Assembly: GCA_049673305.1 (NCBI GenBank)
Contig: JBATXM010000198.1
Span: forward strand, 1 to 64,000
Direction: 5' to 3'
Length of the DNA: 64,000 nucleotides
Origin: GCA-003244245 sp049673305
GTDB taxonomy: Bacteria; Actinomycetota; Actinomycetes; Mycobacteriales; Pseudonocardiaceae
Positions within the stretch are counted from its first letter, which is position 1. The number at the start of each line of letters is the position of its first letter. Positions 16,889 through 27,588 of the stretch are shown here, piece after piece. Position numbers and translations under genes: made by a program. A model generated the notes under the pieces. That model was not told the DNA's origin and ran no database searches. It was given only the letters and a program-made list of their open reading frames with translations.

Positions 16889-17362
16889 CTAAGGGCGAGA
16901 CAACACGAGCCGCAGCCACTGCACGGCGAGCACCGCCATGGCGAGCACAGCCAACACCAGCCCGATGCCGGGGCCAGGACCGGGCACGGTCTGCCGGGAC
17001 CAGATCGCCCATACCCCGTCGAGCACACCATAGGTGCAGCCCAGCGCGCTGGCCCAGACCAGGCCCCAACGACGGGTGAGCAACGCCAGCATGGACAGAC
17101 CGACGCCCAGCCCCAGCGCGACGCCGCCAAACATCCGCGGCAACAGCCCGACTCGATCGACCGGGTTCGCGGTGCCCCGCAGCACGTCCCAGCCACTAGC
17201 GTCGCCCACCCAGGACAACGTGATGGCCAGCAGTAGCATCATGATCCCACCAGCAATCACCGCCGCGCGGATACCCGGGTCCACCCGGCGCAACGCCGAT
17301 CGCTCCACTGCGTCGAGCTCAGCGCGCAGCACGGCGAGACCGTCCGGGTCATCGGCGGTCAT
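16889..17362 (-). CDS. Rv2732c-like membrane protein
   Basis: A 157-residue protein with a short cytoplasmic N-terminus containing LDAVERSALRRVDP and four predicted membrane helices (starting at AAVIAGGIMMLLLAI, GGVALGLGVGLSMLALL, GLVWASALGCTYGVLDG and GIGLVLAVLAMAVLAV). The ATG at 17362 overlaps the miaB stop (ATGA), which fixes the start. Gene order equals that of Rv2731-Rv2732c-Rv2733c. Function is unknown. Confidence 0.82.
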   Translation of the reverse strand: MTADDPDGLAVLRAELDAVERSALRRVDPGIRAAVIAGGIMMLLLAITLSWVGDASGWDVLRGTANPVDRVGLLPRMFGGVALGLGVGLSMLALLTRRWGLVWASALGCTYGVLDGVWAIWSRQTVPGPGPGIGLVLAVLAMAVLAVQWLRLVLSRP

Positions 17363-18816
17363 CTCGCCGGCCGTCCGAACGAGGGCAAACCCAGCGCCAC
17401 TCCCGGCGTTGTCGGGCATCGACCGGCCGCCCACGCATCGCCCGCGGCGGTTCGCCGGTGTGCCCGCAACGCCACCTCGGACACCAGGTGGTGCGGCGCC
17501 GCATAGGTGACCTCCGCCCGTACCACGTCTCCCGGCCGAACCTCGATTTCGCCCGGTTCGACGTGCACGAGCCGGCCGTCCCTGGCCCGCCCGCTCATCC
17601 TCTGGGTAGCCGCGTCCTTGCGGCCCTCACCCTCGGAGACCAGCACTTCCACGACGCTGCCGATCAGGCTCCGGTTGAGCTCCCAAGAAATCTCCTCCTG
17701 GAGCGCGACGAGCCGCTCATAGCGATCTTGCACGATTTCCTTGGGTACCTGGCCAGCCATGTCCGCAGCCGGCGTACCCGGACGGCGGGAGTACTGGAAA
17801 GTGAACGCCTGAGCGAAGCGCGCTTGCCGGACCACATCCAAGGTGGCCTGGAAGTCAGTCTCGGTCTCACCGGGGAAACCGACGATGATGTCGGTGGACA
17901 GCGCCGCGTCGGGCATCGCGGCCCGCACCTCCTCGACGATTGTGAGGTAGCGCTGCGCCCGGTAGGAGCGGCGCATCGCCGCGAGTACCGGGTCCGAACC
18001 GGACTGCAGCGGCATGTGCAGCTGATGGCAGACGTTCGGGGTGGCCGCCATCACCTCGATGACGTCCGAGGTGAAGTCCCGAGGGTGTGGCGAGGTGAAG
18101 CGCACCCGCTCCAGGCCCTCGATCCCCCCGCAGGCGCGCAGCAGGTCACCGAACGCGCGTCGGTCGGCGAATCCCACTCCGTAGGCGTTGACGTTCTGCC
18201 CCAGCAGAGTCACTTCGAGCACGCCCTCGGCCACCAGCGCCTCGATCTCCGCGAGCACGTCGCCGGGTCGCCGGTCGAGCTCCTTGCCGCGCAGCGCGGG
18301 CACGATGCAGAACGTGCACGTGTTGTTGCAACCCACTGAGATCGACACCCACGCGGAGTGCGCCGAGTCCCGCTTCGCCGGCAGCGCGGAAGGAAACACC
18401 TGCAGCGACTCGGCAATCTCGATCTGGGCAGCGTCATTGTGTCGGGCCCGCTCCAGCAGTACCGGCAGGGAGCCGATGTTGTGGGTGCCAAACACCACAT
18501 CGACCCAGGGTGCCCGGCGGGTGATCTCGCCGCGGTCCTTCTGCGCCAGGCAACCGCCGACAGCGATCTGCATCCCTGGATGCTCGCTCTTCATCGGGCG
18601 TAGCTGACCGAGGTTGCCGTAGAGCCGGTTGTCGGCGTTCTCCCGCACCGCGCAGGTGTTGAGCACGACGACATCGGGGGTGGCGTCCTGCCCGGCGGGC
18701 ACGTATCCAGCCGCCTCGAGCAGCCCGGCCAGCCGTTGCGAGTCGTGCACATTCATCTGGCAGCCGTACGTGCGCACGCGGTAGCTGCGTGGGCGCTGCT
18801 CGGTACTCGCGGTCAT
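17359..18816 (-). CDS. miaB: tRNA-2-methylthio-N6-dimethylallyladenosine synthase
   Basis: A 485-residue radical-SAM methylthiotransferase that adds the 2-methylthio group to i6A37. The N-terminal cluster cysteines are in RTYGCQMNVHD, LNTCAVREN and AVGGCLAQKD; the radical SAM motif is VGCNNTCTFCIVP. The TRAM domain near the end (SGRARDGRLVHVEP) is followed by a tail of about 40 residues. The ATG at 18816 (MTASTEQRPRS) is used because the conserved part follows at once. It is translationally coupled to the Rv2732c-like gene. Confidence 0.95.
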   Translation of the reverse strand: MTASTEQRPRSYRVRTYGCQMNVHDSQRLAGLLEAAGYVPAGQDATPDVVVLNTCAVRENADNRLYGNLGQLRPMKSEHPGMQIAVGGCLAQKDRGEITRRAPWVDVVFGTHNIGSLPVLLERARHNDAAQIEIAESLQVFPSALPAKRDSAHSAWVSISVGCNNTCTFCIVPALRGKELDRRPGDVLAEIEALVAEGVLEVTLLGQNVNAYGVGFADRRAFGDLLRACGGIEGLERVRFTSPHPRDFTSDVIEVMAATPNVCHQLHMPLQSGSDPVLAAMRRSYRAQRYLTIVEEVRAAMPDAALSTDIIVGFPGETETDFQATLDVVRQARFAQAFTFQYSRRPGTPAADMAGQVPKEIVQDRYERLVALQEEISWELNRSLIGSVVEVLVSEGEGRKDAATQRMSGRARDGRLVHVEPGEIEVRPGDVVRAEVTYAAPHHLVSEVALRAHRRTAAGDAWAAGRCPTTPGVALGLPSFGRPAR

Positions 18817-19180
18817 CTCATCATCGTAGAGAGAGGCCCGACGCCCGCTCCCACCTGGAGGATCGAACCCGGAGGATCGGAGGTAGTTCACCCGAGACAG
18901 CCAACCCGCGAATGACCCCGTAGTCTCAGCGAGACATAAGAGCCCGGGTTAGTCGGCCGCGACCACCGGTCCGCCCTGGGCGCCGAGGGGTCCGATACGA
19001 TTACTCTGAAAGTCTCCAGCTCACTGAATCAGTGCCGCCCGGCGCGTGTCTGCGTCATGTCAGCGACGAGTTCACGTGATTCGTTCGGTGGACGTTAACC
19101 CCAGGCTGTACGGTTCCACGGCACCTTTGCTCAGTTTTTAAGTGGTTCGCACAATTCTGCGATGGGAGATAACGCGGTCA
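18817..19180. other. Intergenic region upstream of mntP-like gene
   Basis: About 360 bp between the divergent miaB and mntP genes, with no convincing coding sequence. A 13-bp palindrome, CACTGAATCAGTG, lies at 19022-19034 and may be an operator. I searched for the core of the manganese yybP-ykoY riboswitch and did not see it. Confidence 0.4.
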
Positions 19181-19906
19181 ATGGACAACGTTTTTCTCAG
19201 CTTGCTGTTGTTCGTGCTACCGCTGAGCGTGGATACGTTCGCGATCGCCGCCGCGGTGGGCGCGAGCCGGCCCACCGGATCGACTCGGTGGCGGATTTCA
19301 GCGGTCTTTGTTCTTTGTGAAGGGGGTATGCCCCTGGTGGGCCTCGCCCTTGGCGCATCCATCGGACATACGATCGGCAGCGTCGCTAATTACCTTTCCG
19401 GTGGCTTGCTCATCTTACTCGGCGGTTACCTATGGTGGGCTAACGCCGATGACGACCAGGCCGACGACGAGGTCGCGAAGGCACGCCAACTCACCAGCGC
19501 GCAGGGCCTCGCTGTGGTCGGGCTCGCGCTATCCATCAGTCTTGACGAGCTGGCGATCGGCTTGGGCCTCGGCCTTGGCACCGCAGCCACCACGCTCGTC
19601 GCCATCGTTGCGGGGATTGTGATCCAAACGCTGGTCGTCTCTCAGCTCGGGTTATCTTTCGGCGTCCGGATCAGCGAATGCTTGCGCGAGCGCATCGAAC
19701 GCTTGACCGGCCCCATGCTGGTCGTTCTCGGCAGCTACCTGCTCGCCGAAGCGCTCGTCCACATCGGGCTGATCACTGCAGGCCACGCGGTAGGCTTCGG
19801 CGTTCTTGTACTTCTCCTGGGCGCCGTCACGACCGGTGCGCACCGTTTCCTGCCAGCGTGGGGACGGGCGACGAGTTGCCTCGCGGCCGACCGTCATGGA
19901 TCTTGA
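19181..19906 (+). CDS. MntP/DUF204-type manganese efflux protein
   Basis: A 241-residue protein with six predicted membrane helices. The two-fold repeat typical of MntP is visible: PLSVDTFAIAAAVGASR in the first half and SISLDELAIGLGLGLG in the second, each with an acidic residue within the membrane. Family members export Mn2+. ATG 19181 is chosen because GGGAG precedes it; an upstream GTG at 19142 is less likely. The coding end overlaps the start of the next gene by 11 bp. Confidence 0.72.
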   Translation: MDNVFLSLLLFVLPLSVDTFAIAAAVGASRPTGSTRWRISAVFVLCEGGMPLVGLALGASIGHTIGSVANYLSGGLLILLGGYLWWANADDDQADDEVAKARQLTSAQGLAVVGLALSISLDELAIGLGLGLGTAATTLVAIVAGIVIQTLVVSQLGLSFGVRISECLRERIERLTGPMLVVLGSYLLAEALVHIGLITAGHAVGFGVLVLLLGAVTTGAHRFLPAWGRATSCLAADRHGS

Positions 19907-20894
19907 TCAGCGGCGGCTCTGGCCGGAGCTGACACAGGGGTCGACGTCCTCGTCTGGCACCTGGTGGCCCCGGTCGGTACTGCGAATCGTGCGCGGACGT
20001 GGAAAACTGCGGCCAAAACGGGTCGGCTGCCTGCTCATCGTGATCGTGATCTCGGCGCTGTGGGTGCTGAACCAGGGCTTCCACGAGGTTACCGCCCTGT
20101 TGAGCGACCACCCCGCTCCGGTGTCTGGTGGGCCGTTCGAAACAGTCGCTCCAACACGCCCGGCAAGCAGCGGGTCACCAACAATCGACCGGATCGTCCT
20201 GCGTGGCAAGCTCATCGTCGGGATCCAGGAGGTACCCAGGCTGGTGCAGCGCGCACCAGACTCGGGTGGCTACACGGGGTTCGACGTCGCGTTGCTTGCT
20301 CTGATCGCCCGTGACCTGGGGGTGGATCCCGCCCGCACCAATTTTAAGCCGCTACCCGAGAGTAGCCGCGAGGCGGCAGCAGGCACAGCCAATGTGGATC
20401 TCGTGCTCGGCGGCTATGAGATCACCGCAGCGCGCAGCGCGAAGGTGGGCATCGCGGGTCCTTACCTGGTCCGCCAGCTGCGCCTGGTTGCGCCCGCCAC
20501 CAGCCCGGTGACTGGCCTGAACTCGCTCAGTCACGGGGAGGTATGCGCGCCTGCGGACTCACCAGCCGCGGCAGCGCTGGCCGCTCGTGGTGTAGCGCTG
20601 CAGACGCGAGCGACCCTGGGTGCGTGCGCGAACCTGATCGGGGATCGGGTCGAGGCGATCGCCGGGAATCAGGACGCCGTGGCAGCGTTGCTTTCCCAGG
20701 CGCCCGGCACGCTGCGGGTGGTCGGCGAGCCACTGGGGACCACCGAGTACGGCATCGGATTGCCGCTGGGTGACCAACTACTGCGCGAGCGGGTCACCGC
20801 AGTGCTGCGGCACGCGATCGACGACGGCACCTGGGCTCGCCTCTACGCTGAGTACCTCGGCACTCCGGTACCCAGCCCTCCTATGCTGCGTTGA
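19896..20894 (+). CDS. Membrane-anchored extracellular solute-binding protein
   Basis: A 332-residue family 3 (amino acid type) solute-binding protein. An N-terminal basic stretch is followed by one hydrophobic anchor, GCLLIVIVISALWVL (about residues 46-60), then the binding domain: LRGKLIVGIQEVPRLV, GFDVALLALIARDLG, VDLVLGGYEITAARS and the late TEYGIGLPLGDQLL. No permease or ATPase lies nearby, so it is either an orphan subunit or a sensor. Its start lies inside the end of the mntP-like gene, suggesting co-expression. Confidence 0.78.
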   Translation: MDLDQRRLWPELTQGSTSSSGTWWPRSVLRIVRGRGKLRPKRVGCLLIVIVISALWVLNQGFHEVTALLSDHPAPVSGGPFETVAPTRPASSGSPTIDRIVLRGKLIVGIQEVPRLVQRAPDSGGYTGFDVALLALIARDLGVDPARTNFKPLPESSREAAAGTANVDLVLGGYEITAARSAKVGIAGPYLVRQLRLVAPATSPVTGLNSLSHGEVCAPADSPAAAALAARGVALQTRATLGACANLIGDRVEAIAGNQDAVAALLSQAPGTLRVVGEPLGTTEYGIGLPLGDQLLRERVTAVLRHAIDDGTWARLYAEYLGTPVPSPPMLR

Positions 20895-20927
20895 CCGCTG
20901 CCTGCGTTGACCGCTGTCCGGGCTGGC

Positions 20928-21686
20928 TTATCTCCGCTTGCGGCGCAATAGCCGGCTCAGCGGATCGAAGCGGATGTCCACTACCCGTTCCTTCATCGGA
21001 ATTAAGGCATTGTCCGTTATCTTGATGTGCTCCGGGCACACTTCGGTGCAGCACTTGGTAATATTGCAGAATCCAAGCCCATGGTCGTCCTGTGCAGACT
21101 TTTTGCGATCCACACCATCCTCGTCGGCGGCGTCCAGCGGGTGCATGTCAAGCTCAGCGATCCGCATGAGAAAACGCGGTCCGGAGAAACTCGTCTTATT
21201 CTCCTCGTGGTCGCGGATCACGTGACAGGTGTTCTGACACAGGAAGCACTCGATGCACTTACGGAACTCCTGCGAGCGTTCCACATCCACCTGCTGCATC
21301 CGATATTCGCCAGGCTGCACGCCCTTGGGCGGCATGAACGAACGCACTTCACGCGCCTTGTGATAGTTGTATGAAACATCGGTGACGAGATCGCGGATGA
21401 CCGGGAAAGTCCGCAACGGGGTGACTGTCACCGGCAGCTGCGGCGGCAACGTGGACATCCGCGTCATGCACATCAGGCGCGGCCGGCCGTTGATCTCGGC
21501 GCTACACGATCCACACTTGCCCGCCTTGCAGTTCCACCGCACCGCGAGGTCGGGCGTCTGGGTGGCCTGCAGGCGGTGGATGACATCCAGGACCACCTCT
21601 CCCGCATTGACCTCGACGTCAAAATCAACAAGGTTGCCACCGTGGGTGTCACCCCGCCACACGTGGAAGCGTCGCTGGTTGCCCAT
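20928..21686 (-). CDS. Succinate dehydrogenase/fumarate reductase iron-sulfur subunit
   Basis: A 252-residue iron-sulfur subunit. The [2Fe-2S] site is CKAGKCGSCSAEINGRPRLMC; the [4Fe-4S]/[3Fe-4S] cysteines are in CIECFLCQNTCH and CNITKCCTEVCPEH. It resembles the SDH1-type complex of mycobacteria (Rv0247c). The ATG follows the flavoprotein stop with a one-base gap. It links electron flow from the flavoprotein to the membrane anchor. Confidence 0.93.
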   Translation of the reverse strand: MGNQRRFHVWRGDTHGGNLVDFDVEVNAGEVVLDVIHRLQATQTPDLAVRWNCKAGKCGSCSAEINGRPRLMCMTRMSTLPPQLPVTVTPLRTFPVIRDLVTDVSYNYHKAREVRSFMPPKGVQPGEYRMQQVDVERSQEFRKCIECFLCQNTCHVIRDHEENKTSFSGPRFLMRIAELDMHPLDAADEDGVDRKKSAQDDHGLGFCNITKCCTEVCPEHIKITDNALIPMKERVVDIRFDPLSRLLRRKRR

Positions 21687-21687
21687 G

Positions 21688-23595
21688 TCAGTCCTTCCCT
21701 CCCGGGAGCTCTTCCGAGGTGAAGTACTTCTTCAGCTCGTCATGTTCGAATAGCTCAACCAGGTATGCGCGCATCGGGACCTGCTCCTTGCGTTCGACGC
21801 GAACGCCGCTGTCGGCTCCGTTGGCCCGCTGCGTGCATACCAACAGGACATGTCGCCATTCAGGATCCATCACCGGGTAGTCATCTCGGGTGTGCCCACC
21901 CCGGCTTTCGGTGCGCTCCAACGCGGCCCGTGCGATACACTCGCTCACCGCGAGCATGTTGCGCAAATCCAGTGCGAGGTGCCAACCGGGATTGAACTGA
22001 CGGTGACCCTCCACCACAACGTGCCGGGCTCGGCGACGCAGCTCGTCAAGTTTCTTGACCGCGAGTTCCATCTCCTCCGCCTTGCGGATAATGCCGACCA
22101 GGTCGTTCATGGCCTGCTGGAGCTCTTGCTGCAGTAGGTAGGGGTTCTCGGCGTCCACGCTGTCAGTTTCCGGCCGGAAGGGGCTGACCGCCCGCTGCGC
22201 AGCGGCCTCCACGTCGGCCTCGCGGACCAACGACCGGTGCCCACCCAGAGAGTCCACGTAAGTCGCCGCCCCGAGGCCAGCCCGGCGACCGAAAACGAGC
22301 AGGTCGGACAGCGAGTTACCACCCAACCGGTTGGAACCATGCATCCCGCCGGCAACCTCACCGGCCGCGAAAAGTCCGCGTACCGAGGCTGCCGCCGTGT
22401 CCGGATCGACCTCCACGCCGCCCATGACGTAGTGGCAGGTGGGGCCGACCTCCATGGGCTCGGCTGTGATGTCAACGTCAGCCAATTCCTTGAATTGGTG
22501 GTACATCGAGGGAAGCCGCTTCTTGATGACCTCAGCGGGAAGCCGGGTGGAGACGTCGAGGAAGGCTCCTCCATGAGGTGACCCGCGACCCGCTTTCACC
22601 TCGGAGTTGATCGCACGCGCGACCTCGTCACGAGGCAGCAACTCCGGCGGCCGGCGATTATTGTCCGGATCATCGTACCAACGGTCCGCCTCCTGTTCCG
22701 ACGTCGCGTACTGGTTCTTGAAGACCTCGGGAATGTAATCAAACATGAAGCGCTTGTTTTCGGAGTTGCACAGCACCCCACCATCCCCGCGGACCGACTC
22801 GGTGACGAGGATTCCCTTGACACTGGGCGGCCACACCATGCCCGTGGGGTGAAACTGGACGAACTCCATGTTGATCAGCGACGCACCGCAACGCAGCGCG
22901 AGCGCATGCCCGTCGCCGGTATACTCCCAGGAATTGCTGGTGACCTTGAAAGCCTTTCCGATGCCACCAGTGGCCAGCACTACGGCAGGGGCGTCGAACC
23001 GGATGAAGCGGCCAGTCTCCCGCCAGTAGCCGAACGCTCCGGACACCTCATCGGCAGCTGTGAGTAAATCCGTGATCGTGCATTCGGCGAAGACTTTCAG
23101 GTAAGCCTCATAGTCGCCGTGTTCAGCGAAATCTTCTTGCTGCAGCGAGACAATTTTCTGCTGCAGCGTACGGATCAGCTCCAGACCCGTGCGATCACCT
23201 ACATGGGCCAGCCGCGGGTATTCGTGCCCACCAAAGTTGCGCTGGCTGATCTTGCCGTCCTTGGTGCGGTCAAACAGCGCACCATAGGTCTCCAGTTCCC
23301 ATACCCGCTGCGGCGCTTCCTTCGCGTGCAGCTCGGCCATCCGCCAGTTGTTGAGAAACTTGCCTCCCCGCATGGTGTCGCGGAAATGGACCTGCCAGCT
23401 GTCCCGTGAGTTCACGTTGCCCATCGACGCCGCAATGCCTCCCTCGGCCATCACGGTGTGGGCCTTGCCGAACAAGGACTTGGAGACAACGGCGGTACGT
23501 TTGCCCAGCTCACGGGCTTCGATCGCGGCACGGAGCCCAGCGCCGCCCGCGCCGATCACCACGACGTCATAGTCGTGCCGCTCGATCTCGATCAT
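21688..23595 (-). CDS. Succinate dehydrogenase/fumarate reductase flavoprotein subunit
   Basis: A 635-residue flavoprotein. The FAD dinucleotide motif is VVVIGAGGAGLRAAIEA; the covalent FAD histidine region is SKSLFGKAHTVMAEGG; the active site includes QFHPTGMVWPP and SNRLGGNSLSDLLVFG. It catalyses succinate to fumarate, or the reverse, at the inner membrane face. It is the middle gene of the operon, matching Rv0248c. Confidence 0.94.
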   Translation of the reverse strand: MIEIERHDYDVVVIGAGGAGLRAAIEARELGKRTAVVSKSLFGKAHTVMAEGGIAASMGNVNSRDSWQVHFRDTMRGGKFLNNWRMAELHAKEAPQRVWELETYGALFDRTKDGKISQRNFGGHEYPRLAHVGDRTGLELIRTLQQKIVSLQQEDFAEHGDYEAYLKVFAECTITDLLTAADEVSGAFGYWRETGRFIRFDAPAVVLATGGIGKAFKVTSNSWEYTGDGHALALRCGASLINMEFVQFHPTGMVWPPSVKGILVTESVRGDGGVLCNSENKRFMFDYIPEVFKNQYATSEQEADRWYDDPDNNRRPPELLPRDEVARAINSEVKAGRGSPHGGAFLDVSTRLPAEVIKKRLPSMYHQFKELADVDITAEPMEVGPTCHYVMGGVEVDPDTAAASVRGLFAAGEVAGGMHGSNRLGGNSLSDLLVFGRRAGLGAATYVDSLGGHRSLVREADVEAAAQRAVSPFRPETDSVDAENPYLLQQELQQAMNDLVGIIRKAEEMELAVKKLDELRRRARHVVVEGHRQFNPGWHLALDLRNMLAVSECIARAALERTESRGGHTRDDYPVMDPEWRHVLLVCTQRANGADSGVRVERKEQVPMRAYLVELFEHDELKKYFTSEELPGGKD

Positions 23596-23629
23596 AAGTA
23601 CCGGTTCCTCGTCAGGTGAATAGGCGCGA

Positions 23630-24466
23630 TTAGTTGAACAGGCGCAGGTCGAATATCCAGCCTGCGGAGACGGCCATGATATAGAAGTCGGTGAGCATCA
23701 CCGTGATCAGTGACGTCCAGGCAAATTGCATGTGACGGCCATTGAGCTTCGACAGCTGCGTCCAGAGCCAATACCGCATACGATGCTTCGAGAAGTGTTT
23801 CAGCCGGCCTCCGAAAACGTGTCGGCACGCATGGCACGACAGTGAATATAGCCACAGCATCGTAACATTGATTAACAGGATAAGCGAGCCCAGGCCCACT
23901 CCGAAGCCACCATTGGCGGGGAAAAATGCCAACACTGCGTCGTAAGTATTGATGAGCAGCAACGCGCTGGCAAAGTAGAAAAAATACCGATGCAAGTTCT
24001 GTAGAACCAATGGAAATCGGGTTTCCCCAGTGTATCTCTTCGCAGGCTCGGCGACCGCACATCCTGGCGGTGACAGGAGAAAAGATCGGTAGCCAGCCTT
24101 GCGATAATAATAACAGCTGGCACGGAATCCAGCAAGGATCGGAAAAATTAGGATAGGCAGCGGCAACGCCAACGGAAACGCCGGCAGCGGGGTGCCGAAA
24201 TGTGATGATCCCGCTGCGCACGACTCGCTCAAGCACGGCGAGTACAAGGGAGTGAGGTAGTGATATTTTCCGACCCAATAATCATCCCGCATGAATAGCC
24301 GCAGCGTCGTGTAGACGATGAAGGCCCCCAGCACGGTGGCAGTCACCAAGGGCGACACCCACCAGCGGTCGGTCCGCAGGGTCCGGGCAGAGATCGCCGC
24401 CCGGGCAGACTGTATTCGATCAGGTTGGCTGACTCCGGATGGCGGGGACGATGAGGTGGTGGTCAT
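23630..24466 (-). CDS. Succinate dehydrogenase membrane anchor subunit
   Basis: A 278-residue membrane protein with five predicted helices, for example VTATVLGAFIVYTTLRLFM, PLPILIFPILAGFRASCYYY and GLGSLILLINVTMLWLY. Histidines in LQNLHRYFFYF and YSLSCHACRHVF are likely haem ligands. It matches the Rv0249c type anchor and is the first gene of the operon. The base composition is more AT-rich than that of its neighbours. Confidence 0.88.
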   Translation of the reverse strand: MTTTSSSPPSGVSQPDRIQSARAAISARTLRTDRWWVSPLVTATVLGAFIVYTTLRLFMRDDYWVGKYHYLTPLYSPCLSESCAAGSSHFGTPLPAFPLALPLPILIFPILAGFRASCYYYRKAGYRSFLLSPPGCAVAEPAKRYTGETRFPLVLQNLHRYFFYFASALLLINTYDAVLAFFPANGGFGVGLGSLILLINVTMLWLYSLSCHACRHVFGGRLKHFSKHRMRYWLWTQLSKLNGRHMQFAWTSLITVMLTDFYIMAVSAGWIFDLRLFN

Positions 24467-24652
24467 GACGTCGATTCAGGTCGGGGCCACGGGGCAGGGT
24501 GGTCAGTTCAGCTTGCGGTGCCAGCCGCAGCCGGCAACCATCGCCACGGGTCGGCGGCCCGAGGCGCTCACTTCGCTACTGACAGTAAGCCGAGTCCATG
24601 GCACAGGTCCAAGATATGGTGACGCTTGTCCTGATAGCGATAGGCTATCGAG

Positions 24653-25579
24653 GTGCAAATACAGCAATTGGTCTACTTTCTGGCCGTCGCTCGGACCCGC
24701 CACTTCACCCGGGCAGCCGAGCTCACGCACGTCGCCCAGCCGTCGCTGAGCAAACAGATCCATTGCCTGGAGCGCGAACTGGGCAGTGAGCTGTTCCACC
24801 GGGCCCGGGGCAACGTAACGCTCACGCCAGCTGGAGAGGTGCTCGTTCCCTTCGCCAAACGAATTCTCGCCGACATCGAGACCGCTCGGTTGGAGGTGCA
24901 CGAGCTGGCCGAGCTTCGCCAGGGCCGGCTACGGCTCGGTGCCACTCCAAGCCTCTGCACCGGGCCGTTAGCCTACGCGCTCGCCAATTTTCGCGTCCGT
25001 TATCCAGGCATCCAACTCATCATCGACGAAAGCGGCTCCCGAGATCTGGTACGGCAGCTCGCGGAAGGAGCCATCGACCTGGCGATGATCACCTCGTCGG
25101 TGCACCGAGGGGACCCTATCCTGGATACTGTCCCGATCCTTCGCGAGCAGCTCACCGTCGCCGTACCGCGCACCATGGACCGTGACTCGTTTCGGATCGA
25201 GGACCTTCGGGACCGCCCCTTGGTGATGTTCCGCGAGGGCTACGACCTCAGATCAATGACTCTCACGGCCTGTCAGCGAGCTGGGTTTCAGCCACGGTTC
25301 GCCATTGAGGGGGGCGAGATGGACGCGGTACTCAGCTTCGTCGAAGCCGGCCTTGGGATCGCCGTAGTCCCCAGCATGGTTCTCCAAGGCCGCCCCCAGC
25401 TTCGTGGTGTGCCGTTTGTGCCTCTCCCGCCGATCCGGACAATCTCGCTTGCCCACCGCACTGACGTGCGCCCAACCAGAGCCGCTGAAGAATTCCGCAC
25501 CACGCTGTTACAGCTGCTCAGCAACGCACACGCGCACGGCAGCCTACCCGCCGGCGTCGAATTCATCGCCCCCGGCTGA
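24653..25579 (+). CDS. LysR family transcriptional regulator
   Basis: A 308-residue LysR regulator. The N-terminal winged helix is LVYFLAVARTRHFTRAAELT followed by VAQPSLSKQIHCLERELG; the effector domain begins at about residue 90 (RLRLGATPSLCTGPLA). It starts with GTG 24653. It is divergent from the succinate dehydrogenase operon across 186 bp, the usual layout for a LysR protein and its target, so control of that operon is likely but unproven. Confidence 0.88.
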   Translation: MQIQQLVYFLAVARTRHFTRAAELTHVAQPSLSKQIHCLERELGSELFHRARGNVTLTPAGEVLVPFAKRILADIETARLEVHELAELRQGRLRLGATPSLCTGPLAYALANFRVRYPGIQLIIDESGSRDLVRQLAEGAIDLAMITSSVHRGDPILDTVPILREQLTVAVPRTMDRDSFRIEDLRDRPLVMFREGYDLRSMTLTACQRAGFQPRFAIEGGEMDAVLSFVEAGLGIAVVPSMVLQGRPQLRGVPFVPLPPIRTISLAHRTDVRPTRAAEEFRTTLLQLLSNAHAHGSLPAGVEFIAPG

Positions 25580-25589
25580 ACACCCAGTG

Positions 25590-25636
25590 GTCAGTGCTGA
25601 ACACCTCATAGTCAATGCTGAGCACTCGTAGTCAGT
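25590..25636. repeat. Short tandem repeat between LysR gene and recX
   Basis: Two imperfect units, GTCAGTGCTGAACACCTCATA (25590-25610, shown here as 21 bases with the last base outside the core) and its 20-base relative at 25611-25630, plus a partial third GTCAGT. It may be a slippage product; no stem or T-run typical of a terminator is seen. Confidence 0.5.
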
Positions 25637-26147
25637 CAAGGGCACGGCTCGACTTCGGTGGGCCACTCGCCCGGGCCGAGCTCGTCACGTATCACTCGCC
25701 ACGCCAACCCCTCGGAGTAGCCCTTGCGGGCCAGCATCCCGCCCAGCTTGCGGGCTAGGGTGCTGGCGTCCCGCACGGTGTTAGTGCGTAGCTTGCGCCG
25801 GACCAGTTCGCGGGCCCGCTGTTCCTCATCCTCGGATCGTATCGTCGCCACGGTCTCGCGAACGATCTCATCTGGCACTCCTCGACGCCGGAGCCTGGTA
25901 CTCAGCGCTCTCCTACTCAAGCCGCAGTGGCGGTGCTCGGAGTGCACTGCCGACTCGGCGAAGGCGGCGTCATTGACCAGACCCACCTCGCTCAGGCGGT
26001 CGAGCACTGGCTCTCCGACCTCTTCAGGAATCCCGCGCCGGCCCAATGCCTCGGCTAACTCGGCCCGGCTGTGCGGTCGCACGGTGAGCAACCGCAAGCA
26101 AATTCCCTGCGCCTCCGCCGCCGGACTCATAGTCTTGGACCAGGGCA

Positions 26148-26148
<1 letters not shown>
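25636..26148 (-). CDS. recX: Regulatory protein RecX
   Basis: A 170-residue RecX, the inhibitor of RecA filaments. It has the tandem three-helix repeats of the family: LRLLTVRPHSRAELAEAL, DAAFAESAVHSEHR, LSRRALSTRLRRRGVP and WRVIRDEL. Its ATG overlaps the recA stop by one base (TGATG), giving coupled expression, and it shares the recA SOS promoter. Confidence 0.93.
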
Positions 26149-27188
<1,040 letters not shown>

Positions 27189-27312
27189 CTGACGGTCCAC
27201 CTCGCTCATCGGTTCTTCTGGGTCGGGGCCGACGCTAAGCGGTAGGACCGACACTTCGCGACGACACACACCGGATCTGTGGACAGACGTCCGGCTGTGG
27301 ACAACATCCTAG

Positions 27313-27328
27313 GCGAACACGTGTTCGA
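27313..27328. promoter_or_regulatory. LexA box of recA-recX
   Basis: GCGAACACGTGTTCGA contains the perfect core GAAC-ACGT-GTTC. It lies between DUF3046 and recA and controls recA-recX by the usual SOS logic. Confidence 0.85.
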
Positions 27329-27393
27329 CGTCAGGAGCGACACGCCGGTACGCTAGCTTGCAGCGTCCACCGGTGCCAGAGGTGAGAGACCGG

Positions 27394-27588
27394 TCAACGT
27401 CGTTTCTCGGGAACGTCGAATGTGGCGCACACCACGGTCCACACCTGCTTGATGTCAATCCCCGCCTCCAGTGCCCCGTTGACTGTTCGACCGCCGAGCG
27501 CGGCGAACACGTGATCATGGGCCAGCGCGGCCGCCCTGGCCGCGCCGAATTCCTCGTCCATCCGCTGCCGGAACTGGGTTATCCGCAT
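27394..27588 (-). CDS. DUF3046 family protein
   Basis: A 64-residue protein, MRITQFRQRMDEEFG then DHVFAALGGRTVNGALEAG and VWTVVCATFDVPE, a clear match to the DUF3046 family (Rv2738c type) always found next to recA in actinobacteria. Function is unknown. It is on the recA strand, upstream of the LexA box, so it is probably transcribed from its own promoter. Confidence 0.9.
   Translation of the reverse strand: MRITQFRQRMDEEFGAARAAALAHDHVFAALGGRTVNGALEAGIDIKQVWTVVCATFDVPEKRR

Noticed and set aside
18817..19180. Possible manganese (yybP-ykoY) riboswitch before the mntP-like gene
   Set aside because: The conserved GGGGAGUA-type core and its partner are not visible; only a 13-bp palindrome was found.
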